From Camillea tinctor (lineage: Eukaryota; Ascomycota; Sordariomycetes; Xylariales; Xylariaceae), in the NCBI GenBank assembly GCA_022578605.1, contig MU394063.1, positions 62,001-126,000 of the forward strand: a DNA stretch of 64,000 bases, given 5' to 3'. The notes beneath the pieces are model-generated. The model was not told where the DNA came from. It did not search any database and saw nothing but the letters and a program-made list of their open reading frames with translations. Within the stretch, counting starts at the first letter, position 1. Each line of letters opens with the position of its first letter. Both the position numbers and the translations under genes were made by a program. This document shows, one piece after another, positions 62,289 through 64,000 of the stretch.

Positions 62289-64000
62289 ACCTTTTCAGAT
62301 AGCACCACGTTTTTCTCTGTGGGGGTTTATATTACTTTACCTTTTCTTTCCCATTCATAGTGTATAATTGAGGTTATGAAGTTGCTTAATTAGGTGAACA
62401 TCTATCTCTAGATGATGAGAGGACCTATCCCTTATATACACGTAGCTGCGGATACACCTTATACCTGTACCTTGACAGATACCCCTTATCACCTATTTCG
62501 GCACATGGAGCGGTTGATAACGACATTTTGCCATGTTGCGAGCAGAGTAGTAAAGGGGAGGGCGTTACTTTCTATCCTGGTATAGGTAGATAGAGCTGAG
62601 TGAACTAATTCGCATATTATGACACAAATCAATGCTCTTGAAAAACTACTTGGCCATACTTGAATGTTACGGCATACATCCTGCACTCATAAATTACGAA
62701 GGCTCCCATAGAAAGTCCGCGCCTGATAACCCATTTCCCTCACTTCCTCACTTAGCTTTGTTATATCGCACAATATATAGCTCCATATATTGAGCCTAGA
62801 AAACCTTCCAAAAGTTACCGAATTTCTCCATTTGCTGTTCTAAGGAACAAATTCAGGGGCAATTTAGTATGCACACAAGGCTTATTAACATAAGTGTAGC
62901 AGTTAGATTGAGTTCACGGCTCTCAAGAAATCATGATTTCCTAAATGTCTGGTAGCAAAACCAATGCCACTTACCAATCAAGATCCGCCTTGGCTTAAAC
63001 TGTAGGTAACAAATAACAAGTCGAATTATGTGAGACATCATGGCTTACACCACCACCTATGATTCGAAAAAGAAAAGTCACCTCAAACTAACCCTACATA
63101 TCACCCGGGCGTCCCTATGTAATCCTTTCGTATTATCCCACCAATGATTGAAGTCACGCTATATTATTCGCCACCCTCAATTACGTATATGGTAGTCTCT
63201 GTTACTCTTGAGCGCGCGAAACGAAGACAAGCGCATGGACAGTAAAGTCGTCATATCGCGATTTAACAGTATATTTAGGATTTTCTAAAGCAACACAGGA
63301 GACAAGTCGATAGAAAATGCACATAGTCCTGTTAGGAATTATCCGGTGGCACAGTCCCGTCGGCACGGCTCTCTTACTATTATTAGTTTCCTAGATCTAA
63401 GGGATTCTGGGGTATCGAAGAGAAAAAAAAAAGTGAATAAGGTCGATTCAACGGCAAAGCGATGATCGACACGCTCGGTAGAAGTCTATTTCTACGTAAG
63501 GTCTTGGCCCGCTAATAAACATTCGCATTTCGCTGCCAAAACGTGAAATCGTGACATGGATCCAAACACCGACACAGACATGCGTAATCTTTTGGTTAGT
63601 TTCCTGCCCAGTCGTTTCACTGACCGCGGTTTTATACGGGAGGGGAGTGGGCAGGGCTTCAGCCGCACCTGTAGCTCCAATTAAGACAGGGTGGAAGTAA
63701 ATCTTTTCATGCTGCTCAGCAATCTAGGAAGCATCGACATCCTTCTTCCTTGATGAATAAACTTTTTGGGGGAGGTGTCAGCCAGTCACTTCTAGATGCC
63801 ACAATAAAGGGTTTTAGAAAGGCAGAAAGTATTGAACAATTTCCCCCTATTTCTTCCAAAATTTGATAGACGAGCAGGTAGCTATGACGTCCAAGTTCCC
63901 TTAATACGCGCAGGATATCAGAGCTATTATATTCAACCTAAGTACTTGCGTCAATCATACTCCTTTTCTAGTTCTACAATTAGTTTCTCTCCTATCACAA
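62289..64000. other. Intergenic to window end
   Basis: No gene, RNA or repeat is recognised over 1.7 kb. Short frames at 62489-62686 and 63492-63680 (both minus) have no family-like features. A 10-base A run lies near 63423. Confidence 0.5.

Overview
The window looks like a nuclear contig of a filamentous ascomycete (Pezizomycotina, most likely a Sordariomycete; the order cannot be fixed by eye). The signs are many short introns of about 50-120 bases with GT/AG ends, single orthologues of typical fungal housekeeping genes, short TACCTAGGTA-type motifs between genes, and a plant-associated secretome (an NPP1-type necrosis-inducing protein and a small cysteine-containing secreted protein). One 10-N assembly gap lies at 5817-5826.

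Bases 1-35 kb are a conserved core block. In order it holds THG1 (tRNA-His guanylyltransferase), a TMA23-like G-patch nucleolar protein, the APC/C subunit CDC26, TAF2 (TFIID), a SAS4-domain protein, an IQ-motif protein, an unrecognised acidic protein, a class I CPD photolyase, an acid-ceramidase/NAAA-like hydrolase, ribosomal protein S21 and the SLX4 endonuclease scaffold. Two long stretches (14.9-18.5 kb and 23.0-25.0 kb) hold no gene that I can see.

From about 35 kb onward the content is accessory. It starts with a protein built from four Cys-rich zinc-knuckle-like repeats and an ankyrin + von Willebrand A protein. Then comes a compact group of four enzymes at 40.99-51.60 kb: a CipB-like MDR reductase, a class-III PLP-fold enzyme with a C-terminal zinc-finger-like tail, a complete type-3 copper tyrosinase with an extra C-terminal beta-rich domain, and a condensation-like + adenylation NRPS-like enzyme without a carrier domain. 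The tyrosinase and the NRPS-like gene diverge from one shared 834-bp region. I infer a small uncharacterised biosynthetic locus in which an amino or carboxylic acid is activated, transaminated or otherwise PLP-processed, phenol-oxidised and reduced.

The right end holds decayed and pathogenicity-type sequence: a subtilisin-like pseudogene with two in-frame stops, an intron-containing tRNA-Glu(CTC), an FAD monooxygenase, a small secreted protein, a frameshifted TPR-protein kinase lying between two related hairpin repeats, and a necrosis-inducing (NLP) gene with a GC-AG intron. Bases 62.3-64 kb show no gene. All gene models were spliced by eye from reading-frame continuity and family knowledge; no search was run.
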